This document shows, one piece after another, positions 18,821 through 28,861 of a stretch of DNA of 64,000 nt. The notes under the pieces were generated by a model. The model saw nothing but the letters and a program-made list of their open reading frames with translations. It had not been told where the DNA came from and ran no database searches. Positions within the stretch are counted from its first letter, which is position 1; each line of letters begins with the position of its first letter. The DNA comes from Ectothiorhodospira marina (GTDB lineage: Bacteria; Pseudomonadota; Gammaproteobacteria; Ectothiorhodospirales; Ectothiorhodospiraceae): NCBI RefSeq assembly GCF_900109495.1, contig NZ_FOAA01000013.1, positions 1 to 64,000 of the forward strand, written 5' to 3'. The position numbers and the translations under genes are program-made.

Positions 18821-18942
18821 GTGGGAGCGGCCCTCGGCCGCGAAGGCTTTCCCGCCAACCACCACAAGAATGTCCGACCCCCGATGTCAGCCGAAGAACC
18901 CGGCGACCGGGCTGTCCATTCGCGGCCAGGGGCCGCTCCCAC
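18821..18942. repeat. REP-type inverted pair
   Basis: The arms GTGGGAGCGGCCCTCGGCCG (from 18821) and CGGCCAGGGGCCGCTCCCAC (to 18942) are inverted copies about 77 bases apart. This GTGGGAGCGGCC motif is the common REP sequence of pseudomonads and relatives and often lies after the last gene of a transcript. Here it separates the second cysB-like gene from mtnB. Confidence 0.82.
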
Positions 18943-19017
18943 CTGGCGCTGCGGGATGGACGCGCGTGTCCCCCTCGCGTACATTAGCCGGCTGCTTTTC
19001 CCTATGATCCCACAGGT

Positions 19018-19644
19018 ATGCACGAACTTAACGAGCACCACGGTGACACTGCCGACGCATTGATCTCGGCGGCCCGTTTCTCCTTTGAACGGGGCTGGAT
19101 GCCAGCCGCCGCCGGCAATCTTTCGGCTCGCCTGGACGATGATCGCATGCTGATCACCGAGGCCGGCCAGCACAAGGGCCTGCTGGACCAGGACGGGCTG
19201 ATGCTGGTGGACCTGGAGGGCAACGTGCTCTCCCCCGACAAACAGCCCTCGGCCGAGACCTTCCTGCATATCATTCTGTACCGGCGCTGGCCCCGGATCG
19301 GCGCCGTGGTCCATACCCACTCGGTGAATACCACGGTGCTCTCCCGCTGCGCTCAGGGGGGGCAGATCCAGTTGCGGGACTACGAACTGCTCAAGGCCCT
19401 GCCGGGCGTGACTTCCCATGACGCCGAGGTAATCGTCCCCGTCTTCGGCAACGATCAGGACATCCCGCAACTGGCCGCCCGGGTGGATGAGCACATGAGC
19501 CATCACCCGGAATTGCTGGGCTACCTGATCGAAGGGCACGGCTTCTACACCTGGGGTGAGGACATCGCCCAGGCCCGGCACCATGCGGAGGCCTTTGAAT
19601 TCCTGTTTGAGTGTGAACTGAACATGCGCAGACTGACCCCATGA
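19018..19644 (+). CDS. mtnB: Methylthioribulose-1-phosphate dehydratase
   Basis: A protein of 208 residues of the class II aldolase/adducin fold. The zinc ligands are visible in VVHTHSVN near residue 100 and in LIEGHGFYTWG near residue 170; GWMPAAAGNLSARL and TEAGQHKG are family blocks. It dehydrates 5-methylthioribulose 1-phosphate in the methionine salvage pathway. Its stop overlaps the mtnC start by four bases (ATGA), so the two are translationally coupled. Confidence 0.92.
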   Translation: MHELNEHHGDTADALISAARFSFERGWMPAAAGNLSARLDDDRMLITEAGQHKGLLDQDGLMLVDLEGNVLSPDKQPSAETFLHIILYRRWPRIGAVVHTHSVNTTVLSRCAQGGQIQLRDYELLKALPGVTSHDAEVIVPVFGNDQDIPQLAARVDEHMSHHPELLGYLIEGHGFYTWGEDIAQARHHAEAFEFLFECELNMRRLTP

Positions 19645-20363
19645 TCCAAGCCATTCTCACCGATATCGAAGGGACACTGTCCAGCCTCAGCTTTACCCGC
19701 GAGGTGCTGTTCCCCTATGCCGCACGCCGGCTGCCCGACTTCGTGCGGGAGAACGGCCGCGAACCGGAGGTCAAACGCCTGCTGGCCGACGTGCGCGCCT
19801 ACGCCGGCCGCTCCCTGGATGACGAGGCCCTGATCGAACGCATGCTGGCCTGGATGGAGGTGGACCAGAAGATCACCCCACTCAAGGCCCTGCAGGGGCT
19901 GATCTGGGAGGAAGGCTTTGGGCGCGGCGACTTTACCGGCCATGTCCACGCCGACGCGGTGGACTGCCTGCGCCGCTGGCACGACAGCGGGATGGCCTTG
20001 TATGTGTTCTCCTCCGGCTCCGTGCACACCCAGCAGATGCTCCTGGGGCACAGCCAGGCCGGCGACCTGCGCCCCCTGTTCACCGACCATTTCGATACCC
20101 GCGTGGGCGGCAAGAAACAGATTGCCGCCTACAAGACCATTGCCGAGCGCATCGCCATACCGCCGGGGCGCATCCTGTTCCTGTCCGACACGGTGGACGA
20201 GCTGGATGCCGCCGGCTCCGCCGGCCTGCGCACCACGTGCATCCGCCGCGCCGATGACCCACGTGACGCCGGCGGTCATCCTTGTGCAACCGACTTTTAC
20301 GGGGTGGAGGTGAACGGAGACCCCAGTGTCCGCCCGGTTGAAGCCGACCACGCCGGTGATTGA
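19641..20363 (+). CDS. mtnC: Enolase-phosphatase E1
   Basis: A protein of 240 residues of the HAD superfamily. The N-terminal ILTDIEGTLSSLSF carries the nucleophile aspartate, YVFSSGSVHTQQMLLGHS is motif II and ILFLSDTVDELDAAGSAG the metal-binding motif. MtnC enolises and dephosphorylates the product of MtnB. The next enzyme, acireductone dioxygenase (mtnD), which often sits between or beside these genes, is not in the window. Confidence 0.93.
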   Translation: MIQAILTDIEGTLSSLSFTREVLFPYAARRLPDFVRENGREPEVKRLLADVRAYAGRSLDDEALIERMLAWMEVDQKITPLKALQGLIWEEGFGRGDFTGHVHADAVDCLRRWHDSGMALYVFSSGSVHTQQMLLGHSQAGDLRPLFTDHFDTRVGGKKQIAAYKTIAERIAIPPGRILFLSDTVDELDAAGSAGLRTTCIRRADDPRDAGGHPCATDFYGVEVNGDPSVRPVEADHAGD

Positions 20364-20387
20364 TACTCACTGAACGGCGGGAGACCC

Positions 20388-20966
20388 ATGTCCGAGTACG
20401 CACTCATCCTGGTCAGCACGGTACTGGTCAACAACTTCGTCCTGGTGAAGTTCCTGGGGCTGTGCCCGTTCATGGGCGTTTCCCGCAAGGTGGAGACCGC
20501 CGCCGGCATGGGGCTGGCCACCACCTTCGTGCTCACCCTGTCGTCGGTGTGCAGCTTCCTGGTGAATGAGTATCTGCTGGCACCGTTCGGCCTGGAATAC
20601 CTGCGCACCATCTCATTCATCCTGGTGATCGCGGCGGTGGTGCAGTTCACCGAGATGGTGGTGCACAAGACCAGCCCCCTGCTTTATAACGTTTTGGGGA
20701 TCTTTTTGCCCCTGATCACCACTAACTGTGCTGTACTGGGCGTCGCACTGCTGAATGTGCAGGAAATGCATGGCTTCGTGGAATCGGTGCTGTACGGCCT
20801 GGGTGCTGCCATCGGTTTCTCGGTGGTACTGGTGCTGTTCGCGGCCATGCGCGAGCGCATCGCCGCGGCCGACGTACCCAAGCCATTCAAGGGCAGTGCC
20901 ATCGCCCTGGTGACCGCCGGGCTCATGTCCCTGGCCTTCATGGGATTCATCGGCCTGACCCCCTGA
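20388..20966 (+). CDS. rnfA: Ion-translocating oxidoreductase subunit RnfA
   Basis: A protein of 192 residues with six hydrophobic membrane helices. The motifs [22 protein letters not shown] and [16 protein letters not shown] contain the two cysteines that hold the intramembrane [2Fe-2S] cluster between RnfA and RnfE. It is the first gene of rnfABCDGE. A GGGAG site precedes the ATG. In proteobacteria the complex couples NADH/ferredoxin redox to an ion gradient, or (as Rsx) reduces SoxR. Confidence 0.95.
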   Translation: MSEYALILVSTVLVNNFVLVKFLGLCPFMGVSRKVETAAGMGLATTFVLTLSSVCSFLVNEYLLAPFGLEYLRTISFILVIAAVVQFTEMVVHKTSPLLYNVLGIFLPLITTNCAVLGVALLNVQEMHGFVESVLYGLGAAIGFSVVLVLFAAMRERIAAADVPKPFKGSAIALVTAGLMSLAFMGFIGLTP

Positions 20967-21003
20967 GGCGCCCGCCGCGCCCCTTCAAGACAGGTAACCG
21001 CCT

Positions 21004-21585
21004 ATGCTCGCTGCCGTTCTTGTCATCAGTTCACTGTCCGCCGTCTTCGGGCTCATCCTGGGCTATTCCGCGGTGCGCTTTCGCGTGGAAAGCGACCCAG
21101 TGGTCGACCAGATCGACGATATACTGCCGCAGACCCAGTGCGGCCAGTGCGGCTATCCCGGCTGCCGACCCTACGCCGAGGCCATTGCCGAAGGGACGGC
21201 AGACATCAACCTGTGCCCACCGGGGGGCAACAACACCGTACTGGCCCTGGCCGATCTGCTGGGCCGGGACGCCAAGCCCGTGGAGGGCGACGTCAAGGAG
21301 AAGGCGCGTGCGGTGATCGATGAGAATACCTGCATCGGCTGCACCCTGTGCCTGCAGGCCTGCCCGGTGGATGCCATCGTGGGTGCCCCCAAGCAACTGC
21401 ATACGGTGATTGGCCCGCAATGCACCGGCTGTGAGCTGTGCATCAACCCCTGCCCGGTGGATTGCATTCGGATGGAGCCCATTCCCAAGGACCTGAGCAG
21501 CTGGAAGTGGCCCCTGCCCCTGGAGCGTCCCGATGGACGCATTCGCCTGGCAGACCTGGCTCAACAATCGGCCTCCGGCGTCTGA
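21004..21585 (+). CDS. rnfB: Ion-translocating oxidoreductase subunit RnfB
   Basis: A protein of 193 residues. An N-terminal membrane anchor (about residues 3-22) is followed by a four-cysteine cluster domain (CGQCGYPGC near residue 45) and two [4Fe-4S] ferredoxin motifs, [12 protein letters not shown] and [12 protein letters not shown]. It is the ferredoxin-like electron entry subunit of the Rnf complex. It lies 37 bases after rnfA. Confidence 0.95.
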   Translation: MLAAVLVISSLSAVFGLILGYSAVRFRVESDPVVDQIDDILPQTQCGQCGYPGCRPYAEAIAEGTADINLCPPGGNNTVLALADLLGRDAKPVEGDVKEKARAVIDENTCIGCTLCLQACPVDAIVGAPKQLHTVIGPQCTGCELCINPCPVDCIRMEPIPKDLSSWKWPLPLERPDGRIRLADLAQQSASGV

Positions 21586-21624
21586 GCCCGGACCGACACC
21601 CCGTTTCGGTTACAATTGCACCCG

Positions 21625-23259
21625 ATGACAGCAACCCCGCACAAACTCTGGCGTTTCAACGGCGGCCTCAAGCTGCCCGATCACAAGGCCGAGAGCACCC
21701 AGGAGACCGTGTTCAAGCCACCGCTGGCCGACTGCCTGACGCTGCCCCTGCGGCAGCATATCGGCGAGCTGGCACAGCCGGTGGTGAAGGCCGGCGACAA
21801 GGTCTACAAGGGACAGATCATTGCCCGTTGCGACACCTACGTGGGCGCCCATATTCACGCGCCCACGTCCGGTCGCGTGCGCGGCATCGAGGACCACCCG
21901 GTACCACACCCCTCCGGCCTCACGGCACCCTGTGTGGTGATCGAGGTCGATGGTGACGAGGACTGGGGCGAGCACCGCATGCCCCCCATTGAGGATTTGC
22001 AGAATCTGGACCCGGCACGCCTGCGCCACCGGGTGCGCGAGGGGGGGCTGGTGGGCATGGGCGGCGCCGCCTTCCCCTCGGCGGTCAAGCTCAACCCCCG
22101 ACCGCAGCAGACCGTCGACACCGTGGTGGTCAACGGTGCCGAGTGCGAGCCCTATATCACCTGCGACGACATGCTCATGCGTACCCGGGCTGACGCGGTG
22201 ATCCAGGGGTTGCTGCTGGTCAAGCGCGCCCTGCAGCCTCGCCAGTGTCTGATCGGCATCGAGGACAACAAGCCCGAAGCGCTACGTGCAATGACCGAGG
22301 CCCTGGGGGGCGAGGAAAACGACAATATCCGCATCGTCGCCCTGCCCAGCCGGTATCCGACCGGGGGCGAGCGACAGCTCATCCGGGTGCTCACCGGTCG
22401 CGAGGTGCCCAGCGAGGGGCTGCCCGCCGACGTGGGTGTGGTCTGTCACAACGTGGGCACCCTGGCCAACATCTATCGGGCGGTGATCCGCGGCGAACCT
22501 TTGATTTCCCGCATCGTCACCGTCACCGGCAGCGGCGTGCAGCGGCCACGCAATCTGCGCGTGCCCTTTGGCACCCCCATCAGCCACCTGGTGGCCCACG
22601 CCGGTGGCTACAGCGACGATGTGGAACGCCTCATCATGGGCGGCCCCATGATGGGGTTTGCCCTGGCCAGCGACCAGGTGCCCATCATCAAGGGCACCAA
22701 CTGCATCCTGGCGGCCCGGAGCGAGGAGGTGGACCCTCCTGGCCCGGTGATGCCCTGCATCCGCTGTGGCGAATGCGTCCGGGTGTGCCCCGCCAACCTG
22801 CTGCCCCAGCAGTTGTACTGGTTTACCCGGGCACGGGATTTCGACAAGGCCCAGGACTACAGCCTGTTCGACTGCATTGAATGCGGCTGCTGCGCCCATG
22901 TGTGCCCCAGCAACATCCCCCTGGTGCAGTTCTACCGCTTCGCCAAGAACGAGATCTGGTCCCAGGAGCGGGAAAAACAGGAGGCCGATGCCGCCCGCCT
23001 GCGCCACGAGATGCGTCAGGAACGCCTGGCCCGGGAAAAACGGGAAAAGGCCGAACGCATGAACCGCAAGAAGCAGGCCCTGAACGATGACTCCACCGCG
23101 GACAAGCCCGCCACTGCGGGCGGCGATCCCAAGAAGGCAGCCATCCAGGCGGCCCTGGAGCGGGCCCAGGCGAAAAAGGCCACCCAGGGTGCCGACACCA
23201 CCCAGACTGATCAGGCAAAGCCTCCCTCAGACATCGGGACACAGGAAAAAACCCGGTGA
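21625..23259 (+). CDS. rnfC: Ion-translocating oxidoreductase subunit RnfC
   Basis: A protein of 544 residues from the ATG at 21625; an in-frame TTG at 21616 is less likely. It carries the flavin/NADH-binding SLBB-containing core (GLVGMGGAAFPSAVKL, VVNGAECEPYITCDD, NVGTLANIYRAV) and two cluster motifs, CIRCGECVRVCP and CIECGCCAHVCP. The last ~100 residues are a charged Lys/Ala/Glu-rich tail, common in gammaproteobacterial RnfC and variable in length. It is the peripheral NADH-binding subunit. Confidence 0.95.
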   Translation: MTATPHKLWRFNGGLKLPDHKAESTQETVFKPPLADCLTLPLRQHIGELAQPVVKAGDKVYKGQIIARCDTYVGAHIHAPTSGRVRGIEDHPVPHPSGLTAPCVVIEVDGDEDWGEHRMPPIEDLQNLDPARLRHRVREGGLVGMGGAAFPSAVKLNPRPQQTVDTVVVNGAECEPYITCDDMLMRTRADAVIQGLLLVKRALQPRQCLIGIEDNKPEALRAMTEALGGEENDNIRIVALPSRYPTGGERQLIRVLTGREVPSEGLPADVGVVCHNVGTLANIYRAVIRGEPLISRIVTVTGSGVQRPRNLRVPFGTPISHLVAHAGGYSDDVERLIMGGPMMGFALASDQVPIIKGTNCILAARSEEVDPPGPVMPCIRCGECVRVCPANLLPQQLYWFTRARDFDKAQDYSLFDCIECGCCAHVCPSNIPLVQFYRFAKNEIWSQEREKQEADAARLRHEMRQERLAREKREKAERMNRKKQALNDDSTADKPATAGGDPKKAAIQAALERAQAKKATQGADTTQTDQAKPPSDIGTQEKTR

Positions 23260-23263
23260 ACCA

Positions 23264-23314
23264 CGGCCCGATGTCCCCCGCGGCCTCCGCCCGGGCCCGG
23301 GGGAGATCGGGCCG
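23264..23314. repeat. 15-bp-arm hairpin between rnfC and rnfD
   Basis: The arm CGGCCCGATGTCCCC (23264-23278) pairs with GGGGAGATCGGGCCG (23300-23314) with one mismatch, and the loop itself is GC-rich (CCCGGGCCCGGG). No T-run follows, so it is not a classical terminator. In the middle of the rnf operon it may act as an mRNA stabiliser, processing site or partial stop that sets the ratio of rnfABC to rnfDGE. Confidence 0.65.
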
Positions 23315-23338
23315 CCCCATTGAACAAGACGGCCACTG

Positions 23339-24385
23339 ATGCGTTTCAAGACCTTTACATCCCCCCACATGAGCCCGGCCCGCAGCGTCAACCGGGTGAT
23401 GCGACAGGTACTGTATGCCCTGGTGCCCGGTACCGTGGCCATCGCCTGGTTCTTCGGCTGGGGGGTGCTGGTCAACGTGCTGCTGGCAGTCACCGTGGCC
23501 CTGGCCGCCGAGACCTTGATGCTGATGGCGCGTCGGCGGCCTGTGAAGCCATTCGTCACCGATCTGTCCGCCGTGGTCTGTGGATGGCTGTTCGCCCTCG
23601 CCGTGCCACCACTCACCCCCTGGTGGATCACCCTGATCGGCGTGGGCTTTGCCATTGTGGTGGCCAAGCATCTGTATGGCGGCCTGGGTTACAACCCCTT
23701 CAACCCCGCCATGGTGGGCTACGTGGCCATGGTGATCTCCTTCCCTCGGGAGATGACCCTGTGGCTGCCGCCCGAGACCCTGGCGGAGATGGCCTTCAAC
23801 CTGCCCCAGACCCTGCAGGTGATCTTCCTGGGACAACTGCCGGCGGGCCTGACCTGGGACATGATCACCGGCGCCACCCCACTGGACCGCATCCAGACGG
23901 AACTGGCCATGGATCGCAGCCTCAGCGAGATCCAGGCGTCTCCCTTTTTCGGGGCCGTGGCTGGACGAGGCTGGGAGTGGGTCAACCTGATCTTCCTGCT
24001 GGGTGGCCTGTGGTTGATCCAGCGGCGCGTGATCACCTGGCACGCACCAGTGGCCATGCTGGGTTCGCTGGCGCTGATCTCCGGACTGTTCTGGCTGATC
24101 AATCCGGAGGTGTACGCCTCGCCCCTGTTTCACCTGTTCAGCGGGGCGGCCATTTTGGGCGCCTTCTTTATTGCCACCGACCCGGTATCCGGCAGCACCA
24201 CCCCCATGGGGCGACTCGTGTTCGGTGCCGGGGTGGGGCTTCTCGCCTACGTGATTCGTGCCTGGGGCAGCTATGCCGATGGGGTGGCCTTTGCCATCCT
24301 GCTCATGAACATGATGGCGCCCACCATCGACCACTACACCCAGCCCCGGGTCTTCGGCAAGACGCCGGCACGCAAGGAGGGCTGA
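23339..24385 (+). CDS. rnfD: Ion-translocating oxidoreductase subunit RnfD
   Basis: A protein of 348 residues with about nine membrane helices. The motif MITGATPLDRIQTE near residue 180 contains the threonine that is covalently linked to FMN in this family. FNPAMVGYVAM and the C-terminal DGVAFAILLMNMMAPTIDHY are further family blocks. It is four bases upstream of rnfG. Confidence 0.94.
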   Translation: MRFKTFTSPHMSPARSVNRVMRQVLYALVPGTVAIAWFFGWGVLVNVLLAVTVALAAETLMLMARRRPVKPFVTDLSAVVCGWLFALAVPPLTPWWITLIGVGFAIVVAKHLYGGLGYNPFNPAMVGYVAMVISFPREMTLWLPPETLAEMAFNLPQTLQVIFLGQLPAGLTWDMITGATPLDRIQTELAMDRSLSEIQASPFFGAVAGRGWEWVNLIFLLGGLWLIQRRVITWHAPVAMLGSLALISGLFWLINPEVYASPLFHLFSGAAILGAFFIATDPVSGSTTPMGRLVFGAGVGLLAYVIRAWGSYADGVAFAILLMNMMAPTIDHYTQPRVFGKTPARKEG

Positions 24386-24389
24386 GGGG

Positions 24390-25067
24390 ATGGCACGCAA
24401 CATCATCATCTCCACTGTCCTGCTGGCCCTGTTCGGTCTGGTGGGCACCGCCCTGGTGGCCCTGGTCTTCGAGGGCACACAGGATCGCATTGCCGCCAAC
24501 ATCGAGGCAGCCACACTGGCCAATCTCAATGAGATCCTGCCGGCGGAGCGCTATGACAACGCCATTCTGGAGGACACGGTGGACCTCTCCGACCCCCTGC
24601 TGGGTGGAGACGACCAACGGGTGTATCGGGCCCGCCGGGAAGGTGAACCAGTGGCGGCCGTGTTCACGGTGGTGGCCCGGGAGGGCTATGCGGGCGATAT
24701 CCACATGCTGGTGGGTGTACAGGCCGATGGCGAAGTGGCCGGTGTGCGCGTGATCAGCCACCGGGAAACACCGGGCCTGGGGGATGACATTGAGGCGGCC
24801 CGGTCCGACTGGATCCTGGACTTTGACGGGCGCTCCCTGGGGAATCCACCTCGGGAAGACTGGGCGGTGCGACGCGATGGTGGCATCTTCGACCAGTTCA
24901 CGGGTGCCACCGTCACCCCCCGGGCCGTGGTGCACGCCGTGCGTAATACCCTGATGTATTTCGAGGACCACCGGGAACAGGTCTTTGAACCCTTGCCGGA
25001 AGCGGAGCAGGCCGCCGACGACACCCCACACACCGACGACACAGTGCAGGGCGAGATCGATGAGTGA
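24390..25067 (+). CDS. rnfG: Ion-translocating oxidoreductase subunit RnfG
   Basis: A protein of 225 residues. One N-terminal membrane helix is followed by the periplasmic FMN-binding domain, with [15 protein letters not shown] near residue 175 holding the covalent flavin threonine. [12 protein letters not shown] is also typical. Its end overlaps the start of rnfE by eight bases. Confidence 0.94.
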   Translation: MARNIIISTVLLALFGLVGTALVALVFEGTQDRIAANIEAATLANLNEILPAERYDNAILEDTVDLSDPLLGGDDQRVYRARREGEPVAAVFTVVAREGYAGDIHMLVGVQADGEVAGVRVISHRETPGLGDDIEAARSDWILDFDGRSLGNPPREDWAVRRDGGIFDQFTGATVTPRAVVHAVRNTLMYFEDHREQVFEPLPEAEQAADDTPHTDDTVQGEIDE

Positions 25068-25752
25068 TATTTCCTATCGTCAGATCATTGTCGATGGTCT
25101 TTGGCATAACAATCCGGGTATGGTTCAGTTGCTGGGGCTGTGCCCGTTGCTGGCCATTTCCGGGACTGTGGTCAACGCCCTGGGGCTGGGCCTGGCCACC
25201 ACGCTGACGCTGATCGCCTCCAATCTTGCGGTGTCCACCATCCGCAACTGGGTGCGTCCCGAGATCCGTATCCCGGTCTACGTGCTCATCATTGCCTCGG
25301 TGGTCACGGCCATCGAGTTGTCCATGAATGCGTATTTTCACGAGCTTTACCTCATCCTGGGGATCTTCATTCCCCTGATCGTCACCAACTGCGCCATCAT
25401 CGGGCGCGCCGAGGCCTTCGCGTCCAAAAACACCCTGCCCCGGGCCTTCGTGGATGGCCTCACCATGGGCCTGGGCTTCACGGGGGTGCTGGTGGCCCTG
25501 GGGGCCATGCGCGAGGCTCTGGGCCATGGCACTCTGTTCGATCAGGCGCACCTCATGTTTGGAGAGGCCGCGCGCGGACTCACCATCACCCTGGTGGAGG
25601 ACTACCGGGGCTTTCTGCTGGCCATCCTGCCCCCGGGCGCCTTCATCGGCCTGGGCCTGCTGCTGGCGCTGAAAAACTGGATCGATGACCGGCTGGAGCG
25701 CCGCGAAGCCCGACGCCGCCAGGCAGTCACCCTCAAGGAGGCAGAGGCATAG
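25060..25752 (+). CDS. rnfE: Ion-translocating oxidoreductase subunit RnfE
   Basis: A protein of 230 residues from the ATG at 25060. It is a membrane protein homologous to Rnf[28 protein letters not shown] and [20 protein letters not shown] include the cluster cysteines. A basic C-terminal tail follows. nth begins 30 bases downstream, the standard gammaproteobacterial arrangement. Confidence 0.94.
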   Translation: MSDISYRQIIVDGLWHNNPGMVQLLGLCPLLAISGTVVNALGLGLATTLTLIASNLAVSTIRNWVRPEIRIPVYVLIIASVVTAIELSMNAYFHELYLILGIFIPLIVTNCAIIGRAEAFASKNTLPRAFVDGLTMGLGFTGVLVALGAMREALGHGTLFDQAHLMFGEAARGLTITLVEDYRGFLLAILPPGAFIGLGLLLALKNWIDDRLERREARRRQAVTLKEAEA

Positions 25753-25782
25753 ATCTCGCGCCATCGTCATACACCAACTCAC

Positions 25783-26415
25783 ATGAACAATCAGAAACGC
25801 CGGGAAATCTTCACGCGCTGGCGTGAAGCCAACCCCAAGCCCACCACCGAGCTTGACTACACCACCCCCTTCGAGCTGCTCATCGCCGTCATCCTGTCGG
25901 CACAGGCCACCGACAAGGGGGTGAATAAGGCCACAGCCCGCCTGTTCCCGGTGGCCAATACCCCGGAGGCCATTCTCGCCCTGGGGCTGGAGGGGCTGAA
26001 GGCGCATATCCGCACCATCGGCCTGTACAACGCCAAGGCAGAGAACATCCTCAAGACCTGTCGCATCCTGGTAGCACACCATGGCAGTCAGGTGCCCCGC
26101 GAACGCACCGCCCTGGAAGCCCTGCCCGGCGTGGGCCGCAAGACCGCCAATGTCATCCTGAATACCGCCTTTGGTGAACCCACCATTGCCGTGGACACCC
26201 ATATCTTCCGGGTGGCCAACCGCACCGGCCTGGCCCCGGGGAAGACCCCGTTGGCGGTGGAGCAGCGCCTGCTCAAGGTGGTGCCCGCCGAGTTCCGTCG
26301 CGACGCCCATCACTGGCTGATCCTCCATGGCCGCTATACCTGTACCGCCCGGGCGCCCCGCTGTGGTGACTGCCTGATTGCCGATCTGTGTGATTTCAAG
26401 GAGAAGACCCTGTAA
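25783..26415 (+). CDS. nth: Endonuclease III
   Basis: A protein of 210 residues, a base-excision repair DNA glycosylase/AP lyase for oxidised pyrimidines. The helix-hairpin-helix LPGVGRKTANVILNTAFG contains the catalytic lysine, VDTHIFRVANR the catalytic aspartate, and the C-terminal cluster loop follows the C-x6-C-x2-C-x5-C spacing (CTARAPRCGDCLIADLC). It is linked to rnfABCDGE as in many relatives. Confidence 0.96.
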   Translation: MNNQKRREIFTRWREANPKPTTELDYTTPFELLIAVILSAQATDKGVNKATARLFPVANTPEAILALGLEGLKAHIRTIGLYNAKAENILKTCRILVAHHGSQVPRERTALEALPGVGRKTANVILNTAFGEPTIAVDTHIFRVANRTGLAPGKTPLAVEQRLLKVVPAEFRRDAHHWLILHGRYTCTARAPRCGDCLIADLCDFKEKTL

Positions 26416-26560
26416 GGGCCCCTCTATCCGCCCAACGGCGGTGACCACCGATGGAGAAGTGCGAGGCTTTGTGCCAAACTCCGAGGGTCAGATTTCGGCC
26501 AGGACTCTCCAGGATGCGAGATTCAAGGGATAGACACCCCCTCCCCATGGGGTCGATGGC

Positions 26561-28855
26561 ATGAACACCATCGACCCTCAGGTAGAGCGGACGCGTTTTC
26601 TTTACAACGGGTTGAGCGCCTCGCTTCCCATCAGCCTGCTGGCGGCCGTGGCGCTGGCCTGGGTGCATTGGAGCCTGGTGCCCCAGGTGCTGATCCTGCT
26701 CTGGCTGTTTCTTCTGGCCAGCGCCACGGCCCTACGCGCCACCCTGCTGCTGTATTTCCGACGGGCTGAACGCCAGGGCCAGGATCGCAGCAGAATCTGG
26801 TTGATCCGTTTTCGGCGCGGCGCCCTGGCCATGGGCCTCGCCTGGGCCACGGGCGCCGGCGTTCTCAGTCAGTCCGGCGACCCCCTTTCCGAGTTCTTCC
26901 TTGCCTTTGCCATGGCGGGCATCAGTTCCGGGGTCATGATCGCCCTGGCCACCGACCGCCTCTCCGCCCTGCTGATCATCGGGCCCATGCTCCTCACGCT
27001 GGGGCTTGCCCTGGTCTTGCCAGGCAACGGCCTGTCCCCCATGGCCGGCGCCATCGTGTTGCTGTTTCTGCTTTTCCTCGCCCTCATGACCGGGCGGATC
27101 CAGAGCAGTTTCGAGGAGAATTTCCGGCTGCGCCAGCAGGCCGAGTCCCAGCGCGGGGTGATACGCGACAATGAACTGCGCTGGCGCTTTGCCCTGGAGG
27201 GCAGTGGCCAGGGCCTCTGGGACTGGGACATGATCACCGGCCAGGTGTACTACGCGCCCCGATGGGCCAGGATGCTGGGGCACGAATCCCCGGAGCTGGC
27301 CCCGCTCCTGCGCACCCGGGAGGAACGCATCCACCCCGATGATCTGCTCAGGGTGAACGGCCGCCTGAACGCCCATCTACGTGGCGAAACCCCCCTCTTC
27401 GAGGCGGAATACCGCATGCGCCACCGGGAGGGACACCACGTGTGGATCCACGACCGGGGCCAGGTGATTGAGCGCACCTCCAATGGCAAGCCCATCCGCA
27501 TGATCGGCATCCAGGAGGACATCTCCCAGCGCAAACGGGTGGAAAAATCCCTTTACGAAGAACGTCAGTTGTTTGCCACCGGCCCGGTCGCCCTGTTCAT
27601 CTGGGATACGGTGGATAGTGGTCGGGTACTCTACGCCTCGGAGAACGTCCAGGACCTGCTGGGGTACGCCCAGGGAGAGCTGATGTCCCCGGACTTCAAC
27701 TACGCGGATCTGATCCATCCCGAGGATGTGGCCCGGGTTCTGAACGAACACCAGGATCACGCCCGAAGCGAGGTCCATCAGTTTGAACAATCCTACCGAC
27801 TGCGCCACAGGGGCGGCCATTATCGCTGGTTCTACGACATCACGCGACCGGAGCGGGACGAGACCGGTCGGATGCAACGCATTCGCGGTTATCTGTTTGA
27901 CCAGACTCGCCTCAAGGAGATGGAGCAGGCCCTGGCACAGAGTGAACGGCAGAATCGCGCCTTGCTGGAGGCCATGCCGGACCTGGTGCTGCGGTTCAAC
28001 GCCGAAGGGCGCTATCTGGACTGGCACTCCGGCAACAGTGCACTGCTTTACGCCCAGCCACAGCGGTTCATTGGCAAAACCCTCAGCCAGGTCCTGCCGG
28101 ACCAGGCGGCCTGGACCCTCTACGAGGGCATCCATTCCGTGCTGCTCCACGGGCGCATGCGCCGGGTGGAATACGCCCTGGAGATCGGCCCCGCCACTCA
28201 CCACTTCGAGGCCCGGCTGGTCAAGCTCAACGACGATGAGGTGTTGGCGGTCGTGCGCGATATCACCACCCAGAAGCAGGCGGCCGAGCGCATCAACCAG
28301 TTGGCCTACTGCGATACCCTCACCCACCTACCCAACCGCCGCCTGCTGATGGAAAACATTCGCCATGCCATGGCGGTGGGCCAGCGCTCGGGACAGCATG
28401 GCGCCCTCCTGTTCCTGGACCTGGATCATTTCAAGGCCCTGAACGACACCCATGGGCATGCCATCGGCGATCTATTGCTACAGCAAGTGGCCAGGCGTTT
28501 GCGCGAGGCAGTGAGGGAAGCGGACACGGTGGCCCGCCTGGGTGGGGATGAATTCGTGGTGATGCTGGAGGATCTGGAACTGGCCGAGGAAGAGGCCCTG
28601 CAGCAAGCGCGGCAGGTGGGGCAGAAGATCCTGGACGCCCTGGGGCAACCCTATGACCTGGATGGCATGGCGTATCGCTGCACCCCCAGCATTGGCATCA
28701 GCCTCTTCCATGGCCGACGTCTGGACGTGGAGGAACTCATGCGGCGGGCCGATCAGGCCATGTACCAGGTGAAGAAGACGGGGCGCAATGGCATGCATGT
28801 TTTCCATGCCAGCACCACGCGACTGTTGCATTTCCCCACGCAGGATCGACAGTAG
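26561..28855 (+). CDS. Membrane diguanylate cyclase with PAS domains
   Basis: A protein of 764 residues. Six hydrophobic segments occupy residues ~15-185. They are followed by a linker, three PAS/PAC domains (about residues 200-330, 335-455 and 470-570) and a GGDEF domain at the C-terminus. The active site motif GGDEF is intact at residues 661-665, in RLGGDEFVVML. It should make c-di-GMP in response to a membrane or PAS-sensed signal. There is no EAL domain. It is convergent with the YcgR-like PilZ gene six bases away. Confidence 0.9.
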   Translation: MNTIDPQVERTRFLYNGLSASLPISLLAAVALAWVHWSLVPQVLILLWLFLLASATALRATLLLYFRRAERQGQDRSRIWLIRFRRGALAMGLAWATGAGVLSQSGDPLSEFFLAFAMAGISSGVMIALATDRLSALLIIGPMLLTLGLALVLPGNGLSPMAGAIVLLFLLFLALMTGRIQSSFEENFRLRQQAESQRGVIRDNELRWRFALEGSGQGLWDWDMITGQVYYAPRWARMLGHESPELAPLLRTREERIHPDDLLRVNGRLNAHLRGETPLFEAEYRMRHREGHHVWIHDRGQVIERTSNGKPIRMIGIQEDISQRKRVEKSLYEERQLFATGPVALFIWDTVDSGRVLYASENVQDLLGYAQGELMSPDFNYADLIHPEDVARVLNEHQDHARSEVHQFEQSYRLRHRGGHYRWFYDITRPERDETGRMQRIRGYLFDQTRLKEMEQALAQSERQNRALLEAMPDLVLRFNAEGRYLDWHSGNSALLYAQPQRFIGKTLSQVLPDQAAWTLYEGIHSVLLHGRMRRVEYALEIGPATHHFEARLVKLNDDEVLAVVRDITTQKQAAERINQLAYCDTLTHLPNRRLLMENIRHAMAVGQRSGQHGALLFLDLDHFKALNDTHGHAIGDLLLQQVARRLREAVREADTVARLGGDEFVVMLEDLELAEEEALQQARQVGQKILDALGQPYDLDGMAYRCTPSIGISLFHGRRLDVEELMRRADQAMYQVKKTGRNGMHVFHASTTRLLHFPTQDRQ

Positions 28856-28861
28856 TGGCCC

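Noticed and set aside
26416-26560. c-di-GMP riboswitch before the diguanylate cyclase gene
   Set aside because: The leader was read for the GEMM core and tetraloop-receptor pattern; nothing convincing was found.
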